Notes: generated by a model from the letters alone, not told the origin. 64,000 nucleotides of DNA from Yeosuana sp043876835 (GCF_043876835.1 NZ_JBAWJZ010000001.1:372001-436000); one strand, 5' to 3'. Shown: positions 17,301 through 26,127, numbered from the stretch's first letter. Numbers and translations are program-made.

Positions 17301-17741
17301 AAGTGAAATTTTTAAGGTATTACGCTCTAGTTCTTTTCTGGTAACCACTTTTTCAAAAAGCGCATCTGGATAGGTGACAATTATTGCTGGCTTTTTCCGT
17401 GAATTGATACGATTTAAAACTTCAGCCCGCAATAATACATTGGCGTTATCGGTTTCTTCAATTTGATATGGTCTGCGGTAGCTTCCCGGATAAAAAAATA
17501 CATCTTTATCGCCGCACAATTGTTCTAAATCATTTAAGTAGAATGCCGCTTCCTCTTTATCATTAAAAACAATTAAAAATGGCTTTTCAGATTGTTTAAA
17601 AACATTTGAAATAACAAATGAAAATGAAGAACCTACCAAACCCTTTAAATGGGTTTTACTTTCGGTTTTGGCAATAGCAGTCTGAAGATTTTGCATTTGC
17701 AAAACCCTTTCATAAGCTTGTAACAAAACTGTTTTACTCAA
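14394..17741 (-). CDS. mfd: Transcription-repair coupling factor Mfd
   Basis: A 1115-residue ATPase that removes RNA polymerase stalled at DNA lesions and recruits UvrA. In order: UvrB-like domains (about 1-330), the RNA-polymerase-interacting CarD-like domain (about 430-500; LEIGDYVTHIDHGIGRF), the RecG-like translocase with Walker A GDVGFGKTEVA and Walker B VDEEQKFG, motif III TLTATPIPRT, motif VI RGRVGRSNKKAF, and the C-terminal TRCF domain (about 960-1100). All translocase motifs are intact and the length is normal. A TATATTTG promoter element lies 53 bases upstream. Confidence 0.97.
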   Translation of the reverse strand: MSKTVLLQAYERVLQMQNLQTAIAKTESKTHLKGLVGSSFSFVISNVFKQSEKPFLIVFNDKEEAAFYLNDLEQLCGDKDVFFYPGSYRRPYQIEETDNANVLLRAEVLNRINSRKKPAIIVTYPDALFEKVVTRKELERNTLKISLNDKLSIDFVNEALFEYQFKRVDFVTEPGEFSVRGGIVDVFSFSNDEPYRIEFFGDEVDSIRTFDVETQLSVEQIKKINIIPNVENKFLDEQRESFLKYISQKTVVCFKNTDLFFSRIDDFFSKAEEAFKTLSTTIKHAEPNELFCNSALLKKQLLDFNLVEFGSTSVFVKSSEDVITFNTSPQPAFNKQFNLLIEDLNSNYEKGFTNYIVCVSEQQAKRFQDIFDDSHLEVKPYKTVVLSLHQGFIDHESNILCYTDHQIFERYHKFQVKNGYAKKQAITLKELTNLEIGDYVTHIDHGIGRFGGLQKIDVEGKKQEAIKLIYGERDILYLSIHSLHKITKFNGKDGKPPKIYKLGSNAWKVLKQKTKTRVKEIAFNLIQLYAKRKTEKGYQYNPDSYMQLELESSFLYEDTPDQITATADIKADMESERPMDRLVCGDVGFGKTEVAIRAAFKAVDNGKQVAVLVPTTILAYQHSRTFKERLKDFPVTVDYLNRFRTSKEKKETLENLEKGKVDIIIGTHQLVNQNVKFKDLGLLIVDEEQKFGVAVKEKLKTMKDNVDVLTLTATPIPRTLQFSLMAARDLSVITTPPPNRYPIESHVIRFNEETIRDAVSYEIERGGQIFFIHNRIENIKEVAGMIQRLVPDAKIGVGHGQLDGKKLEELMLSFMNGAFDVLVSTTIVESGLDVPNANTIFINNANNFGLSDLHQMRGRVGRSNKKAFCYFITPEYSAMTDDARKRITALEQFTELGSGFNIAMKDLEIRGAGDLLGGEQSGFINEIGFDTYQKILQEAIEELKDNEFKDLYEDVSEGKEYVKDVTIDSDFELLFPDDYINNITERLNLYTQLNNVKTEEELNVFEMQLIDRFGELPPSVSDLLNSVRIKWIASKIGFEKIIMKQGKLVGYFISDQQSNFYQSKAFSMVLQFVQSNPGTCKMKETQTRNGLRLLLTFESVKSVKQALTRLQPIVA

Positions 17742-17793
17742 CTATTTTTAATTTGTACACCTAAATTTTCACCATTTTGGTGTCTTAAAGGTG

Positions 17794-17801
17794 CAAATAT
17801 A
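17794..17801 (-). promoter_or_regulatory. -7 promoter element (TATATTTG) of mfd
   Basis: This exact TAnnTTTG match on the minus strand lies 52 bases before the mfd ATG. Confidence 0.45.
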
Positions 17802-17982
17802 ACTTAAGAATTGTGATTTTTGAATTTAGATTTAGTATTTTTATATATACAGAGTTCACATTTTTTTTAGTTAAAAATTAAATTTTTTATTAAAAGCTAA
17901 AACATTTAAAACAGGTTATTTTCCTTTAAAAAGGAGAATTTAAAAAAAGGGAATTTATTTTTTAATAGCCTTTTAGTTTATT

Positions 17983-17990
17983 TATATTTG
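17983..17990 (+). promoter_or_regulatory. -7 promoter element (TATATTTG) of the TerB-like gene
   Basis: This exact TAnnTTTG match lies 21 bases before the ATG at 18012. The rest of the 270-base gap between mfd and this gene is AT-rich with no reading frame I can support. Confidence 0.55.
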
Positions 17991-18011
17991 CAGCACTAAA
18001 AATTAAAAAAT

Positions 18012-18443
18012 ATGTCAATTTCAGATTTATTTGATAGTGGTTTTAAAAAGCGAAATGAAGACCATTTTGCAGCCATTGTAAGAGTTGCTATGGATGATGG
18101 TATTATTTCTAATGAAGAAAAAGCCTTTTTAGATAGATTGGCGCGTAATTTAGATGTTAGCGAAGAAGATTATAAAATTATTCTAAAAGACTATCAAAGT
18201 CATCCAATTAACCCACCTGTAGCATATGACCATCGTTTAGAGCGTTTGTATGATTTGGTTCGTATGGTACATGTAGATCAGATTCATGGTGACCCAAAAC
18301 ACAGGCTTTTAAATAAGATTGGAGTTGGACTAGGGTTTCACGCTGTAAATGTAAAATATATAGTTGATAAAGCTTTAACGTTAGTTCATAACGGTGTTAA
18401 TTTAGAAACCTTTATCTATGAAATAAAAAACATGAATAAATAA
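18012..18443 (+). CDS. TerB-like (tellurite-resistance domain) cytosolic protein
   Basis: A 143-residue, mostly helical protein. The opening NEDHFAAIVRVAMDDGIISNEEKAFLDRLA matches the acidic D-G-x-I-x-x-x-E loop of TerB domains, which can bind divalent metal. The second half (HRLERLYDLVRMVHVDQIHGD) repeats the helical pattern typical of the TerB fold. No other tellurite-resistance genes are near, so the name describes the fold and not resistance. It is monocistronic with a strong promoter element and a perfect palindromic terminator. The function is unknown. Confidence 0.75.
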   Translation: MSISDLFDSGFKKRNEDHFAAIVRVAMDDGIISNEEKAFLDRLARNLDVSEEDYKIILKDYQSHPINPPVAYDHRLERLYDLVRMVHVDQIHGDPKHRLLNKIGVGLGFHAVNVKYIVDKALTLVHNGVNLETFIYEIKNMNK

Positions 18444-18455
18444 AATTTTATTCTT

Positions 18456-18497
18456 AAATAGAAAAGGGCGAACCAATTGGTTCGCCCTTTTCTATTT
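18456..18497. terminator. Bidirectional terminator, perfect 42-base palindrome
   Basis: The left arm AAATAGAAAAGGGCGAACCA and its exact reverse complement meet with no mismatch (21 bases per arm). T runs on both strands allow termination of the converging TerB-like and tex genes. The tex stop codon (18492-18494) lies inside the right arm. Confidence 0.9.
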
Positions 18498-20618
18498 ATG
18501 TAATTTTAATTGAATACGTTTTCTAGGAATATCAACTTCTAGCACTTTTACAATTATTTGCTGATGCAAACTTACATGTTCGTTAACGTCACTTACAAAA
18601 GCATTGGCTAAATTTGACACGTGGATGAGTCCACTTTCTTTAATTCCAACATCGACAAAGCATCCAAAATTGGTGATGTTGTTAACAATTCCTGGAAGTA
18701 ATTGTCCTTCACGCAGATCATTAATGGTTTTAATATTTTGATTAAACGTAAATACTTTAGCTTGCTCGCGTATATCTAAACCCGGCTTTTCAAGTTCCTT
18801 AACGATGTCTTGAAGCGTAAGTAAACCAACTGAAGATGTACAATATTTTTTTAAATCAATTTTTTGAAGCAATGTTGAGTTACCAATTAAATCTTGAACC
18901 GTTTTTCCTAAATCTTTGGCCATGTTTTCAACAATGGCATAACTTTCTGGGTGAACTGACGAATCATCTAATGGGTTTTTAGCTTCTTTAATTCTTAAAA
19001 AAGCAGCTCCTTGTTCAAAAGCTTTATCTCCCAATCTTGGAACTTTCTTTATTGCTTCACGTGATAAAAAAGCTCCATGTTCTTTTCTGTATTCAAAAAT
19101 ATTTTCGGCTAGTTTGGGTCCAATACCAGAAACATAACTTAACAATGATTTGCTCGCCGTATTGATATTTACCCCAACAGCATTCACACAATTTTCCACA
19201 ACCACATCTAAAGATTTTTGAAGATTGGCTTGATTTACATCGTGTTGATATTGTCCTACTCCAATCGATTTAGCGTCAATTTTAACCAATTCTGCTAACG
19301 GATCTTGTAAACGTCTTCCAATTGAAACTGAACCACGTACAGTTACATCATAATTAGGAAACTCTTCTCTAGCAATTTTTGATGCTGAATAAATACTGGC
19401 TCCAGCCTCACTTACCACAAAAACCTGAATATCGTTTTTAAAATGAATCTTTCGTATTAAAGCTTCTGTTTCTCTTGAAGCAGTTCCATTACCAATTGCG
19501 ATGGCTTCAATTTTATAGGCATCGGCCAACGAACTTATTTTTTTCATAGCACCAACAGCATCACTTTTTGGTGGATGTGGATAAATGGTTTCATTGTATT
19601 TTAATTGCCCTTGCGCATCTAAACACACCACTTTACAGCCTGTTCTAAATCCTGGGTCAATTGCCAACACACGTTTTTCACCAATAGGTGATCCCAACAA
19701 AAGTTGTTTTAGGTTTTTAGCAAACACCTGTATTGCCGCTTCATCAGCTTTATCTTTTGCTATTTGTAACGCTTCATTTGATAATGATGGCAGTAACAAA
19801 CGTTTGTAAGCGTCCTGAATAGCTAACTGAATTTGTTCTGCACAATTATTATTTGAACGAATAATTCTTTCTTCAATTTTACTTAACGTCTTTTCATCAT
19901 CGATCTCAATTTTAACTTTGATAAAGCCCTCATATTCTGCCCTTAAAATAGCCAAAAGCCTGTGAGAAGGAATTCTACTTAAGGACTCTGACCAATCAAA
20001 ATAGTCTCTGTACTTTTGAGCGTTCTCGTCATCTGCTTTTGCTTTGACAACCTTAGTAGAAATAATTGCAAACTTTTCCAGTTGATAACGAATATTATTT
20101 CTAACATCAGTCCGCTCGTTAACCCATTCGGCTATAATATGCCTTGCACCTTTTAAAGCCTCTTCAATCGAGCTTACTTCACCTTTTATATATTTAAACG
20201 CTATAGATTCCAAGTCATTTGCATTTTGGCTCATGATGATTTTCGCCAAAGGTTCTAGTCCATTTTTTCTGGCTGTTTCTGCTTTGGTCTTTCTACTTTT
20301 CTTAAATGGCAAATACAAATCTTCAAGCGTTATTAAGTCTAGAGTTGCTTCAATTTTTTGTTTTAATTCTGAGGTTAAAACGCCTTGTTCTTGAAGTGCT
20401 TTTAAAATGGCTGTTTTTCTTTTTTCTAAAGTTTCAAACTGCTCTTTAAATTTTACAATATCCCCGATTTGAACCTCATCTAAATTGCCAGTACGCTCTT
20501 TCCTGTAACGGGATATGAAAGGAATCGTGCAATCTTCATTAATTAATTCAACCGTGTTTTTTATTGAAGATTCTGGAAGTTGTGTATGTGAACTTATGAA
20601 GTTGATTAAATGTGTCAT
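18492..20618 (-). CDS. tex: Tex-family RNA-binding transcription accessory protein
   Basis: A 708-residue protein of the Tex/Spt6 type: an N-terminal helical region (about 1-320; RYRKERTGNLDEVQIGDI), a YqgF RNase H-like domain (about 325-450; VLAIDPGFRTGCKVV), helix-hairpin-helix motifs (about 490-560; VNINTASKSLLSYVSGIGPK) and a C-terminal S1 RNA-binding domain (about 640-705; PGIVNNITNFGCFVDVG). Tex binds nucleic acids and influences transcription; its exact role is unsettled. Length and domain order are normal. The gene ends inside the arm of a bidirectional terminator shared with the TerB-like gene. Confidence 0.95.
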   Translation of the reverse strand: MTHLINFISSHTQLPESSIKNTVELINEDCTIPFISRYRKERTGNLDEVQIGDIVKFKEQFETLEKRKTAILKALQEQGVLTSELKQKIEATLDLITLEDLYLPFKKSRKTKAETARKNGLEPLAKIIMSQNANDLESIAFKYIKGEVSSIEEALKGARHIIAEWVNERTDVRNNIRYQLEKFAIISTKVVKAKADDENAQKYRDYFDWSESLSRIPSHRLLAILRAEYEGFIKVKIEIDDEKTLSKIEERIIRSNNNCAEQIQLAIQDAYKRLLLPSLSNEALQIAKDKADEAAIQVFAKNLKQLLLGSPIGEKRVLAIDPGFRTGCKVVCLDAQGQLKYNETIYPHPPKSDAVGAMKKISSLADAYKIEAIAIGNGTASRETEALIRKIHFKNDIQVFVVSEAGASIYSASKIAREEFPNYDVTVRGSVSIGRRLQDPLAELVKIDAKSIGVGQYQHDVNQANLQKSLDVVVENCVNAVGVNINTASKSLLSYVSGIGPKLAENIFEYRKEHGAFLSREAIKKVPRLGDKAFEQGAAFLRIKEAKNPLDDSSVHPESYAIVENMAKDLGKTVQDLIGNSTLLQKIDLKKYCTSSVGLLTLQDIVKELEKPGLDIREQAKVFTFNQNIKTINDLREGQLLPGIVNNITNFGCFVDVGIKESGLIHVSNLANAFVSDVNEHVSLHQQIIVKVLEVDIPRKRIQLKLHK

Positions 20619-20633
20619 CAGTATTGTTTATTG

Positions 20634-20676
20634 CAAAAAAAATCTCGTTTTCAAAGTAACATTGAAAACGAGATTT
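20634..20676 (-). terminator. Rho-independent terminator of the OmpA-lipocalin operon
   Basis: On the minus strand AAATCTCGTTTTCAA pairs with TTGAAAACGAGATTT around a short loop and is followed by a long T run. It lies 22 bases beyond the OmpA-family stop and just upstream of the tex start. Confidence 0.85.
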
Positions 20677-20697
20677 ATACAAGTTTTATATTGTTTT

Positions 20698-21402
20698 TTA
20701 ATTTCCGGCTTGTGTTTTAGCGTCTTCTATCATTTTCTCATTTGGCAAAATTGCTATGTTTACACGTCTGTTTTTAGCACGACCTTCTGCTGTAGAATTA
20801 TCATGCATAGGTTGCGTTTCACCAAACCAGTTGGTTGTTAAACGACCTCGACTAATTCCGTTTTGCGACAAATAATTTGTTACGGCATATGCTCTGTTTT
20901 TAGATAGTGTCATGTTATATTCTTCTGACCCTTGACTATCTGTATGACCAACAACAAGAATATTAGTGTCTGGGTATTCTTTAAAAACACCAATTAATTT
21001 ATTTAATGTAGTTTGTGACGCACTGTTGATGTTATATTTTTCGGTATCAAAATACACACCACTTGTTTCATCAAAAGTAACTACAATACCATCATCAACA
21101 CGTTCTACTTGTGCTCCTGGAATTTCTTCTTCAATTTTTTGAGCCTGTTTGTCCATTTTGTTACCAATAAGAACCCCAGCAGTACCTCCCACAACACCAC
21201 CAATAACAGCTCCTAATTCACCATTACCACCTTTACCAACATTGTTTCCTATAATGGCTCCTAAAATAGCACCACCAGTAGCTCCAATAACCGCTCCTTT
21301 TTGTTTATTATTTGCATTTTGAACTGCACTACAATTCGTTAAACTTATAGCTAAAACGATTGTGAAAAGTAAAATTCCTGTTTTATTAATAATTGATCTC
21401 AT
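20698..21402 (-). CDS. OmpA-family lipoprotein with glycine-zipper segment
   Basis: A 234-residue outer-membrane lipoprotein with a signal peptide and lipobox (L-T-N-C, Cys at 24), then a Gly-rich zipper region (about 35-82; GAVIGATGGAILGAIIGNN) that probably inserts into the membrane. The C-terminal OmpA-like peptidoglycan-binding domain (about 110-225) has the typical LVVGHTDSQGSEEYNMTLS and a closing AEGRAKNRRVNI. It resembles YiaD-type proteins, which tether the outer membrane to the cell wall. The gene lies 9 bases after the lipocalin lipoprotein gene, so the two form an operon ending at the hairpin at 20634-20676. Confidence 0.93.
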   Translation of the reverse strand: MRSIINKTGILLFTIVLAISLTNCSAVQNANNKQKGAVIGATGGAILGAIIGNNVGKGGNGELGAVIGGVVGGTAGVLIGNKMDKQAQKIEEEIPGAQVERVDDGIVVTFDETSGVYFDTEKYNINSASQTTLNKLIGVFKEYPDTNILVVGHTDSQGSEEYNMTLSKNRAYAVTNYLSQNGISRGRLTTNWFGETQPMHDNSTAEGRAKNRRVNIAILPNEKMIEDAKTQAGN

Positions 21403-21411
21403 TTCAGTTTT

Positions 21412-21879
21412 TTATTTATTAAAATTCATTGTAATTACGAATGGCTTACCTTCAACATATACGGTTTGTTGCCATTGCATGGATGTATCTGATAAAGAAG
21501 TTAAACTCAACCTAAACCCTTTATTGGTTACAGATTTATGCTTTGCATCTGTCGGCTTTAACAGAAAATCGTAAAGTCCAGTTTCAGCATTCACTTCTTG
21601 AATTGTAAAAACAAAGTTTCTAACTCCAGTTGAACAACTTGACTCATTAATAGAATAGGTTCCTGTATTATTATTAGGAATAAATTGCCAAGTACTTCCT
21701 TCAAAACAATCTTTAGAGGTATCGTTTAATAGCGTTACATTATATTTTCCAGGTTCATTATAGGTTATTGTATTTAAAGTCCATTCACCTTTAATGACTT
21801 TTTTGGAGTCTCTAACTGTTTTTGATGACCCACAACTGAATAATCCAATTGCTAAAAAAATTAATAATATCTTTTTCAT
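21412..21879 (-). CDS. Lipocalin-family lipoprotein
   Basis: A 155-residue lipoprotein. The signal peptide ends in the lipobox L-F-S-C (Cys16), and the mature chain starts with a short charged linker before IKGEWTLNTITYNEPG, the G-x-W opening typical of lipocalin-like domains. The remainder alternates strands, with two Cys (KDCFEG and SSCSTG) suited to a disulfide. It is first in an operon with the OmpA-family gene, a pairing that suggests a shared envelope role. The ligand is unknown. Confidence 0.85.
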   Translation of the reverse strand: MKKILLIFLAIGLFSCGSSKTVRDSKKVIKGEWTLNTITYNEPGKYNVTLLNDTSKDCFEGSTWQFIPNNNTGTYSINESSCSTGVRNFVFTIQEVNAETGLYDFLLKPTDAKHKSVTNKGFRLSLTSLSDTSMQWQQTVYVEGKPFVITMNFNK

Positions 21880-22111
21880 AATTATTGTCGTTATATTGTT
21901 TTACAAATTTCTAAAAATTTTGATGATATTACCTTATAAGATTATCTGTTTAGTTTATATAATTTCCATTAGAAAACAGCATAATAATCTTTTATATAAT
22001 GTAAAAAGATAAAGGTAAAACACCCAAATGTTCTGATTAATATACGAATTCTGTATTGTATTGGACTTTAAAACAACATAAAAATTAGTAAAATATATAT
22101 TTCGAAAATGA

Positions 22112-24190
22112 CTAACTTATATGCAATCCATTAGCCACTGTAGTGTCGTCCGGATTCACAAACACCAATTTACCATGTTCATTTTCAGTCATTAAAATCA
22201 TTCCTTGACTTTCTACACCACGTAGTTCCCTTGGTGCCAAGTTTATTAAAACAGTAACACGTTTACCTACTACTTCTTCAGGTGTAAAACTTTCGGCAAT
22301 ACCAGATACTATGGTTCTTACATCAATACCTATATCTACTTTTAAAACCAATAATTTTTTGGCTTTCGGCATTTTTTCAGCCTCAAGGATAGTTCCAACC
22401 CTAATATCAAGCTTGGTAAAATCATCAAAAGTTATGGTGTCCTTTTGAGGCTCAACTACTCTGCTTGCAGCTTCATTAGCTTTTTTGCTGGCAATCAATT
22501 TATCTAATTGCTTTTGAATGGTTTCGTCTTCAATTTTAGAAAACAATAATTCTGCTCCACCAATTTGGTGTCCTGAAGGAATTAAAATGCTTTTTGTTGC
22601 AATGTCTTTCCAAGAGTTCTCGATACGATTCTCCGTTGTCGAATCACTTGAACTGACATTAAGAATTGATTTTAGTTTAGCAGATGTAAAAGGTAAAAAT
22701 GGCTCGCTTAATGTTGCCAAAGCACTAGAAATCTGCAACGCTACATACATGATGGTTTGCACTCGGGCTTCATCAACTTTTATAACTTTCCAAGGCTCTT
22801 CATCGGCTAAATACTTATTGCCCAATCTTGCTAAATTCATCAATTCTTGTTGAGCTTCTCTAAAACGGTAACGTTCAATAGAATTTGAAATAATATTTGG
22901 AAATGCTTTTACTTCAGCTAATGTTTCTAAATCAATTAGTGAAAATTCATTCGGCATTGGAACAATTCCGTTGTAATATTTATTCGTTAAAACAACTACA
23001 CGATTGATGAAATTTCCAAAAATGGCAACCAGTTCATTGTTGTTTCTTGCTTGAAAATCTTTCCAAGTAAAATCGTTATCCTTGGCTTCTGGAGCATTAG
23101 CTGTTAAAGCGTATCTTAAAACATCTTGCTGATTAGGAAAATCTACCAGGTATTCTGGTAACCAAACTGCCCAATTTTTTGAAGTTGAAAGCTTATTGCC
23201 TTCTAAATTTAAAAATTCATTAGCCGGTACGTTCTCTGGTAAAATATAAGAGCCTTCAGCTTTTAACATGGCCGGGAAAATAATGCAGTGAAACACAATA
23301 TTATCTTTTCCAATAAAGTGAATAAGTTTGGTGTCCTTATCTTTCCAATAAAGTTCCCAATCTTTTCCTTCGCGAGCAGCCCACTCTTTTGTTGATGATA
23401 TATAACCAATTGGCGCATCAAACCAAACGTAAAGCACCTTTCCTTCAGCACCTTCAACTGGTACAGGAATTCCCCAATCTAAATCACGAGTTACAGCGCG
23501 AGGACGCAAACCATCATCAATCCATGATTTAACTTGTCCGTACACATTAGGTTTCCAATCATTTTTATGACCTTCTAAAATCCATTCTCTTAAAAAAGCT
23601 TCGTGCTTATCAAGTGGCAAAAACCAATGTTTTGTTTGTTTTAATGTAGGTACATTTCCTGTTAACGCCGATTTTGGATTTATTAAATCGGTTGCATTTA
23701 AACTTGTTCCACACTTTTCACATTGATCTCCATATGCTTCTTCATTTCCACATTTTGGACACGTTCCTGTAACAAATCTGTCAGCTAAAAACTGATTAGC
23801 CTTTTCATCAAATAATTGTTCAGTAGTTTCTTCAATAAATTCTCCTTTATCGTATAAAGTTTTAAAGAATTCTGATGCTGTTTCATGATGAATTTTTGCC
23901 GAAGTCCTTGAGTAATTATCAAAAGAAATTCCAAACTCTTCAAAAGATTGTTTGATAATGGCATTGTATTTATCTACAATATCTTGAGGCGATACACCTT
24001 CATTTTTTGCTTTAATGGTTATAGGCACGCCATGTTCGTCACTTCCACAAATAAAAGCTACATCATTTCCTGTTAAACGCAAATAACGTGAGTAAATATC
24101 GGCTGGAACATAAACACCTGCCAAATGACCAATATGAATTGGGCCATTTGTATAAGGTAATGCTGCAGTGATGGTATATCTTTTTGACAT
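22112..24190 (-). CDS. metG: Methionyl-tRNA synthetase
   Basis: This class I aminoacyl-tRNA synthetase charges tRNA-Met. From the preferred ATG at 24190 (MSKRYTITAALPYTNGPIHI) it has 692 residues; an upstream ATG at 24223 would add 11 unusual residues and overlap the promoter region. Motifs: HIGH at about 18-21, the knuckle with CPKCGNE and QCEKCG (four Cys, zinc), and the KMSKS loop in the form KLSTSK (about 336). The anticodon-binding domain follows, and the C-terminus carries a tRNA-binding (EMAP/Arc1p-like) domain (about 595-690; DDFTKLDIRVGTI). A TACTTTTG element lies 20 bases upstream. Confidence 0.97.
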   Translation of the reverse strand: MSKRYTITAALPYTNGPIHIGHLAGVYVPADIYSRYLRLTGNDVAFICGSDEHGVPITIKAKNEGVSPQDIVDKYNAIIKQSFEEFGISFDNYSRTSAKIHHETASEFFKTLYDKGEFIEETTEQLFDEKANQFLADRFVTGTCPKCGNEEAYGDQCEKCGTSLNATDLINPKSALTGNVPTLKQTKHWFLPLDKHEAFLREWILEGHKNDWKPNVYGQVKSWIDDGLRPRAVTRDLDWGIPVPVEGAEGKVLYVWFDAPIGYISSTKEWAAREGKDWELYWKDKDTKLIHFIGKDNIVFHCIIFPAMLKAEGSYILPENVPANEFLNLEGNKLSTSKNWAVWLPEYLVDFPNQQDVLRYALTANAPEAKDNDFTWKDFQARNNNELVAIFGNFINRVVVLTNKYYNGIVPMPNEFSLIDLETLAEVKAFPNIISNSIERYRFREAQQELMNLARLGNKYLADEEPWKVIKVDEARVQTIMYVALQISSALATLSEPFLPFTSAKLKSILNVSSSDSTTENRIENSWKDIATKSILIPSGHQIGGAELLFSKIEDETIQKQLDKLIASKKANEAASRVVEPQKDTITFDDFTKLDIRVGTILEAEKMPKAKKLLVLKVDIGIDVRTIVSGIAESFTPEEVVGKRVTVLINLAPRELRGVESQGMILMTENEHGKLVFVNPDDTTVANGLHIS

Positions 24191-24210
24191 TGTTTTATAT
24201 TTTGAAGGCA

Positions 24211-24218
24211 CAAAAGTA
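24211..24218 (-). promoter_or_regulatory. -7 promoter element (TACTTTTG) of metG
   Basis: This exact TAnnTTTG match on the minus strand is 20 bases before the ATG at 24190. It overlaps the region that would code for the longer metG form and supports the shorter start. Confidence 0.5.
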
Positions 24219-24320
24219 CGCAATTTGAGAGGTTTTTAGAAAAAAAATGTACATTTACGACAAGCTAAAAAACCTGCCAGTTTTATCCCAAAATAAACTT
24301 GAAACAAAAAATATTAAATC

Positions 24321-25304
24321 ATGATTTTAAAAAAAATAATTTTTCTTCTTTTGTGTGCTATTTCAATTGAAACGTATTCTCAAAATAAAATGATTCAACC
24401 TCCTTATCTAAAAGCTGGTGATACCGTTGCTATTGTAGCGCCTTCTGGTGCTTTAAGAAATAAAAATGAGAAAATAGAACTTACCATAGAGCTTTTAAAA
24501 AGTTGGGGGATTAATGTTGTTGTAGGTAAAAATGTATTTAACATAAACAATCATTTTGCTGGGACAGATGAAGAACGATGTGAAGATTATCAAAAAGCGT
24601 TGGACGATCCTACTATTAGTGCTATTTTATGTGCTAGAGGCGGCTATGGAACCGTTAGGATTTTAGATAAGTTAGATTTCACAAAATTCAAGAGAAACCC
24701 AAAATGGCTTATAGGTTATTCTGACATTACTGCCTTACACAACCAGCTACAAAATGAAGGTTTTGAAAGTATTCATGGCATGATGTGTACTAGTGTTCAA
24801 AAAGATCTTGATTCAATTAAAGAAACTGTTTCAACTTTTAAAGATGCTATTTTTGGAAAGCCTTTGGCTTATACTTTAGAAGGTTCTGATTACAATAAAA
24901 AAGGAACAGCATCAGGCGAATTAATTGGTGGAAACTTAACTTTATTGCACACCATGTTGGGCTCAAAAACAAGCATAGATACTTCTGGAAAAATATTATT
25001 TATTGAAGAAGTTGGTGAATATGAATACCATATAGACCGTATGTTACAAAGTTTAAAACGTGCAGGTTATTTTGACAATTGCAAAGGGCTTATTGTAGGA
25101 GACATTTCTGAAGTTCGTGTAAATCCAACACCTTGGGGTTCATCGGTTGAGCAATTAATCTTAGACGCTCTTTCTGAATACGATTTCCCAATAGCATTTA
25201 ATATGCCTGCCGGCCATGAAAAAGATAACAGAGCTATGATATTTGGTAGAACTGTTGATTTAATTGTTGATAAGGATAAATCGACCGTTGTTTTTGAGAA
25301 CTAA
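24321..25304 (+). CDS. LD-carboxypeptidase (peptidase S66)
   Basis: A 327-residue murein tetrapeptide carboxypeptidase that removes the terminal D-Ala in peptidoglycan recycling. A signal peptide (about 1-20) precedes the domain, so it may act in the periplasm. Family motifs: GDTVAIVAPSGALRN at the N-terminus, the nucleophile elbow GYSDIT (Ser134), LFIEEVGEYEYHIDRM with the catalytic Glu, and AFNMPAGHEKDN with the catalytic His. Serine, Glu and His are all in place. Its stop overlaps the stop of the converging DjlA-like gene by 4 bases. Confidence 0.92.
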   Translation: MILKKIIFLLLCAISIETYSQNKMIQPPYLKAGDTVAIVAPSGALRNKNEKIELTIELLKSWGINVVVGKNVFNINNHFAGTDEERCEDYQKALDDPTISAILCARGGYGTVRILDKLDFTKFKRNPKWLIGYSDITALHNQLQNEGFESIHGMMCTSVQKDLDSIKETVSTFKDAIFGKPLAYTLEGSDYNKKGTASGELIGGNLTLLHTMLGSKTSIDTSGKILFIEEVGEYEYHIDRMLQSLKRAGYFDNCKGLIVGDISEVRVNPTPWGSSVEQLILDALSEYDFPIAFNMPAGHEKDNRAMIFGRTVDLIVDKDKSTVVFEN

Positions 25305-26044
25305 AATTTGCGTTCTTTTTGCAACTGCTCATAAGCAGCTTGAACTTGCCTGAATTTTTCTTCAGCTCCTTTTTGGTGTTCTTTACCTAAATGAATCACC
25401 TTATCTGGGTGATATTTTTTAGCCATGGTTCTATAGGCTTTTTTAACCTCATCGTTAGTGGCTGATTTATCAATTTCCAAAATTTTATAGGCATTATCGC
25501 TACTATTAAAAAACATGGCCTTAATGCTTTCAAAATCAATATGGCTAATACCTAAATAACTTGCCATAGTTTGAATTTCACTAACCTCATCTTCAGTAAC
25601 CAATCCATCAGCTTTTGCTATTCCAAATAAAAAATGAATGAGTTGTAAACGAGATGGATGATCCATCATTTGCCTAATCTGTAAACAAACCTGACGAGCA
25701 GAAATATTTTGTTGTTTATTTATTTCTTTAAATAATCTAAACGCATGGTTGGCACGTTCTTTACCATACATGCCAACAAACTGCTGACGTACAAAATCTA
25801 ATTCACGCTGGTCTTGTTTCCCATCGGCTTTTATAACAATAGATGCTAAAATAAGCAAGCTTACCTCAAAATCTCCTGGTTGTGTTTGAACAGATTGCCT
25901 AGTTTGTTGTTCTTTATATATTGTGCTGGAGTTTCCATTAGACATGGCGTCAACCATGCTTCCTAACGCCAATCCTATTATTGCACCAATTGGACCACCA
26001 AACGACCATCCTAAAGCACCTCCTATCCATTTTGAAAAACTCAT
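25301..26044 (-). CDS. djlA: DjlA-like co-chaperone (TerB-like plus J domain)
   Basis: A 247-residue protein from the ATG at 26044; an earlier in-frame ATG adds nine residues and runs toward the promoter. It begins with a Gly-rich hydrophobic segment (about 4-30; WIGGALGWSFGGPIGAIIGL), then a TerB-like helical domain (about 55-165; LASIVIKADGKQDQRELDFV) and a C-terminal J domain (about 180-245) with the HPD motif in AKKYHPDKV. This is the DjlA arrangement; such proteins stimulate DnaK at the membrane. A TATATTTG element lies 24 bases upstream on the minus strand. Confidence 0.88.
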   Translation of the reverse strand: MSFSKWIGGALGWSFGGPIGAIIGLALGSMVDAMSNGNSSTIYKEQQTRQSVQTQPGDFEVSLLILASIVIKADGKQDQRELDFVRQQFVGMYGKERANHAFRLFKEINKQQNISARQVCLQIRQMMDHPSRLQLIHFLFGIAKADGLVTEDEVSEIQTMASYLGISHIDFESIKAMFFNSSDNAYKILEIDKSATNDEVKKAYRTMAKKYHPDKVIHLGKEHQKGAEEKFRQVQAAYEQLQKERKF

Positions 26045-26068
26045 GCAAGTATAAATTTTGTTTATCGT

Positions 26069-26076
26069 CAAATATA
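26069..26076 (-). promoter_or_regulatory. -7 promoter element (TATATTTG) of the djlA-like gene
   Basis: This exact TAnnTTTG match on the minus strand is 24 bases before the ATG at 26044. It makes the longer start at 26071 unlikely. Confidence 0.5.
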
Positions 26077-26119
26077 ATATTTGTTAGTATATTGAGTGTC
26101 TATTTTGTTACACAATTAA

Positions 26120-26127
26120 TATCTTTG
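26120..26127 (+). promoter_or_regulatory. -7 promoter element (TATCTTTG) of the bacilliredoxin gene
   Basis: This exact TAnnTTTG match lies 35 bases before the ATG at 26163. Confidence 0.5.

Noticed and set aside
18012..18443. True tellurite-resistance gene
   Set aside because: Only the TerB-like fold is visible and there are no ter-operon neighbours; the fold is widespread.
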